5,081 bases of DNA from Spirosoma sp. (lineage in GTDB: Bacteria; Bacteroidota; Bacteroidia; Cytophagales; Spirosomataceae): the NCBI GenBank assembly GCA_025351545.1, contig JANXVQ010000505.1, positions 1 through 5,081 of the forward strand. Direction: 5' to 3'. Position numbers and translations under genes: made by a program. Positions within the stretch are counted from its first letter, which is position 1, and every line of letters starts with the position of its first letter. The notes beneath the pieces were generated by a model, which saw only the letters and a program-made list of their open reading frames with translations, made no database searches and was not told where the DNA came from. Of this stretch, positions 4,665-5,081 are shown piece by piece.

Positions 4665-5081
4665 ATGCAAAATGATCCGTCACCCTCCACCAAAAATGCG
4701 ATTCGTACTGTATTCTGGGCCGGTTTAGTAGCTGGCACGCTGGATGCCATTGCGGCCATAGTTATGTTTCTGAGTGCAGGCGGGATAGATCCGGTTCTTA
4801 TCTTTAAGTTTATTGCCAGTGGCATTTTTGGGAAAGATGCGTTTGCCGCAGGACCGGTGATGACCCTTTGGGGCCTAGTTTTTCACTTTTCTATTGCCCT
4901 GATATTTGCCGCCTTTTTCTTTCTGATTTATCCGCAGATCAGGCGGTTCATCAGCAACCCGGTTGCCATCGGATTGCTCTATGGATTACTAATTTGGCTG
5001 GTAATGAATCGTATTGTTCTACCACTCAGCAACACACCTGTTCAACCGTTCGATCCGGCCGAAGCCATTATAGGAATGGCT
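4665..5081 (+). CDS. Conserved multi-pass membrane protein of unknown function (3' end outside window)
   Basis: The frame from ATG 4665 stays open to the last base, giving 139 residues without a stop. After a short polar N-terminus (MQNDPSPSTKNAIRT) come hydrophobic segments at about 17-40 (WAGLVAGTLDAIAAIVMFLS), 68-93 (PVMTLWGLVFHFSIALIFAAFFFLIY) and 102-121 (PVAIGLLYGLLIWLVMNRIV); a further helix probably begins at the window end. Other visible features are AGTLDAIAA in the first helix, the loop FKFIASGIFGKDAFAAGP, a His in the second helix, and VLPLSNTPVQPF after the third. These match, from memory, a widespread small inner-membrane protein family of Bacteroidota and Proteobacteria for which I cannot give a secure name. 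YagU/DUF1440 is a possible relative, not claimed. The ATG at 4665 is preferred because it precedes the polar N-terminus; an ATG at 4672 is in another frame. It appears unrelated to the metal operon and is transcribed away from it. Confidence 0.78.
   Translation, partial: MQNDPSPSTKNAIRTVFWAGLVAGTLDAIAAIVMFLSAGGIDPVLIFKFIASGIFGKDAFAAGPVMTLWGLVFHFSIALIFAAFFFLIYPQIRRFISNPVAIGLLYGLLIWLVMNRIVLPLSNTPVQPFDPAEAIIGMA

Noticed and set aside
4607..4825. 72-codon minus-strand open frame
   Set aside because: It is antisense to the multi-pass membrane protein, which has coherent helices and family-like motifs.

Overview
The window looks like Bacteroidota, most plausibly the Cytophagales/Spirosoma group. 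The evidence is a TonB-dependent receptor with an N-terminal carboxypeptidase-like regulatory domain, exported proteins whose predicted mature ends begin with Gln, start codons without clear Shine-Dalgarno sequences, and a perfect TAnnTTTG promoter element. The genus is inferred from general style, not from a search.

Layout. Positions 1-120 hold the last 39 codons of an IS5-type transposase, and the element probably ends near 138. Directly after it, in an open frame without an upstream start codon, is the body of a DUF1508/YegP-like two-repeat protein (annotatable from an ATG at 164 to 439). Its first beta-strand is missing, which suggests that the IS cut off its 5' end. A U-tailed terminator follows (526-562). 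Next come a nested inverted repeat, a possible promoter and a secreted 163-residue protein of unknown function (649-1140). A perfect 19-bp stem (1172-1216) separates this gene from the convergent minus-strand operon.

The minus-strand operon is the functional centre of the window. It is read from about 4285 down to 1326: a 121-residue two-helix membrane protein with paired His-x-His motifs (4247-3882), a 78-bp spacer with a small hairpin, then an 825-residue TonB-dependent receptor (3803-1326). A perfect TAnnTTTG element (4290-4297) lies 42 bp upstream of the first start codon. Just upstream of that is a perfect 12-bp-arm palindrome (4324-4351), whose core resembles DtxR/MntR-type operators. 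Together these suggest a metal-responsive uptake locus: the receptor brings a metal or metal complex across the outer membrane, and the His-rich inner-membrane protein may handle metal in the periplasm. Metal identity cannot be read from the sequence.

Positions 4352-4664 are AT-rich and hold no convincing gene. At 4665 a plus-strand multi-pass membrane protein of a conserved unnamed family begins and runs off the window end. No RNA gene, CRISPR array or complete mobile element was seen. Nothing here proves an undescribed system; the His-rich protein/receptor/palindrome arrangement is the part most worth following up.
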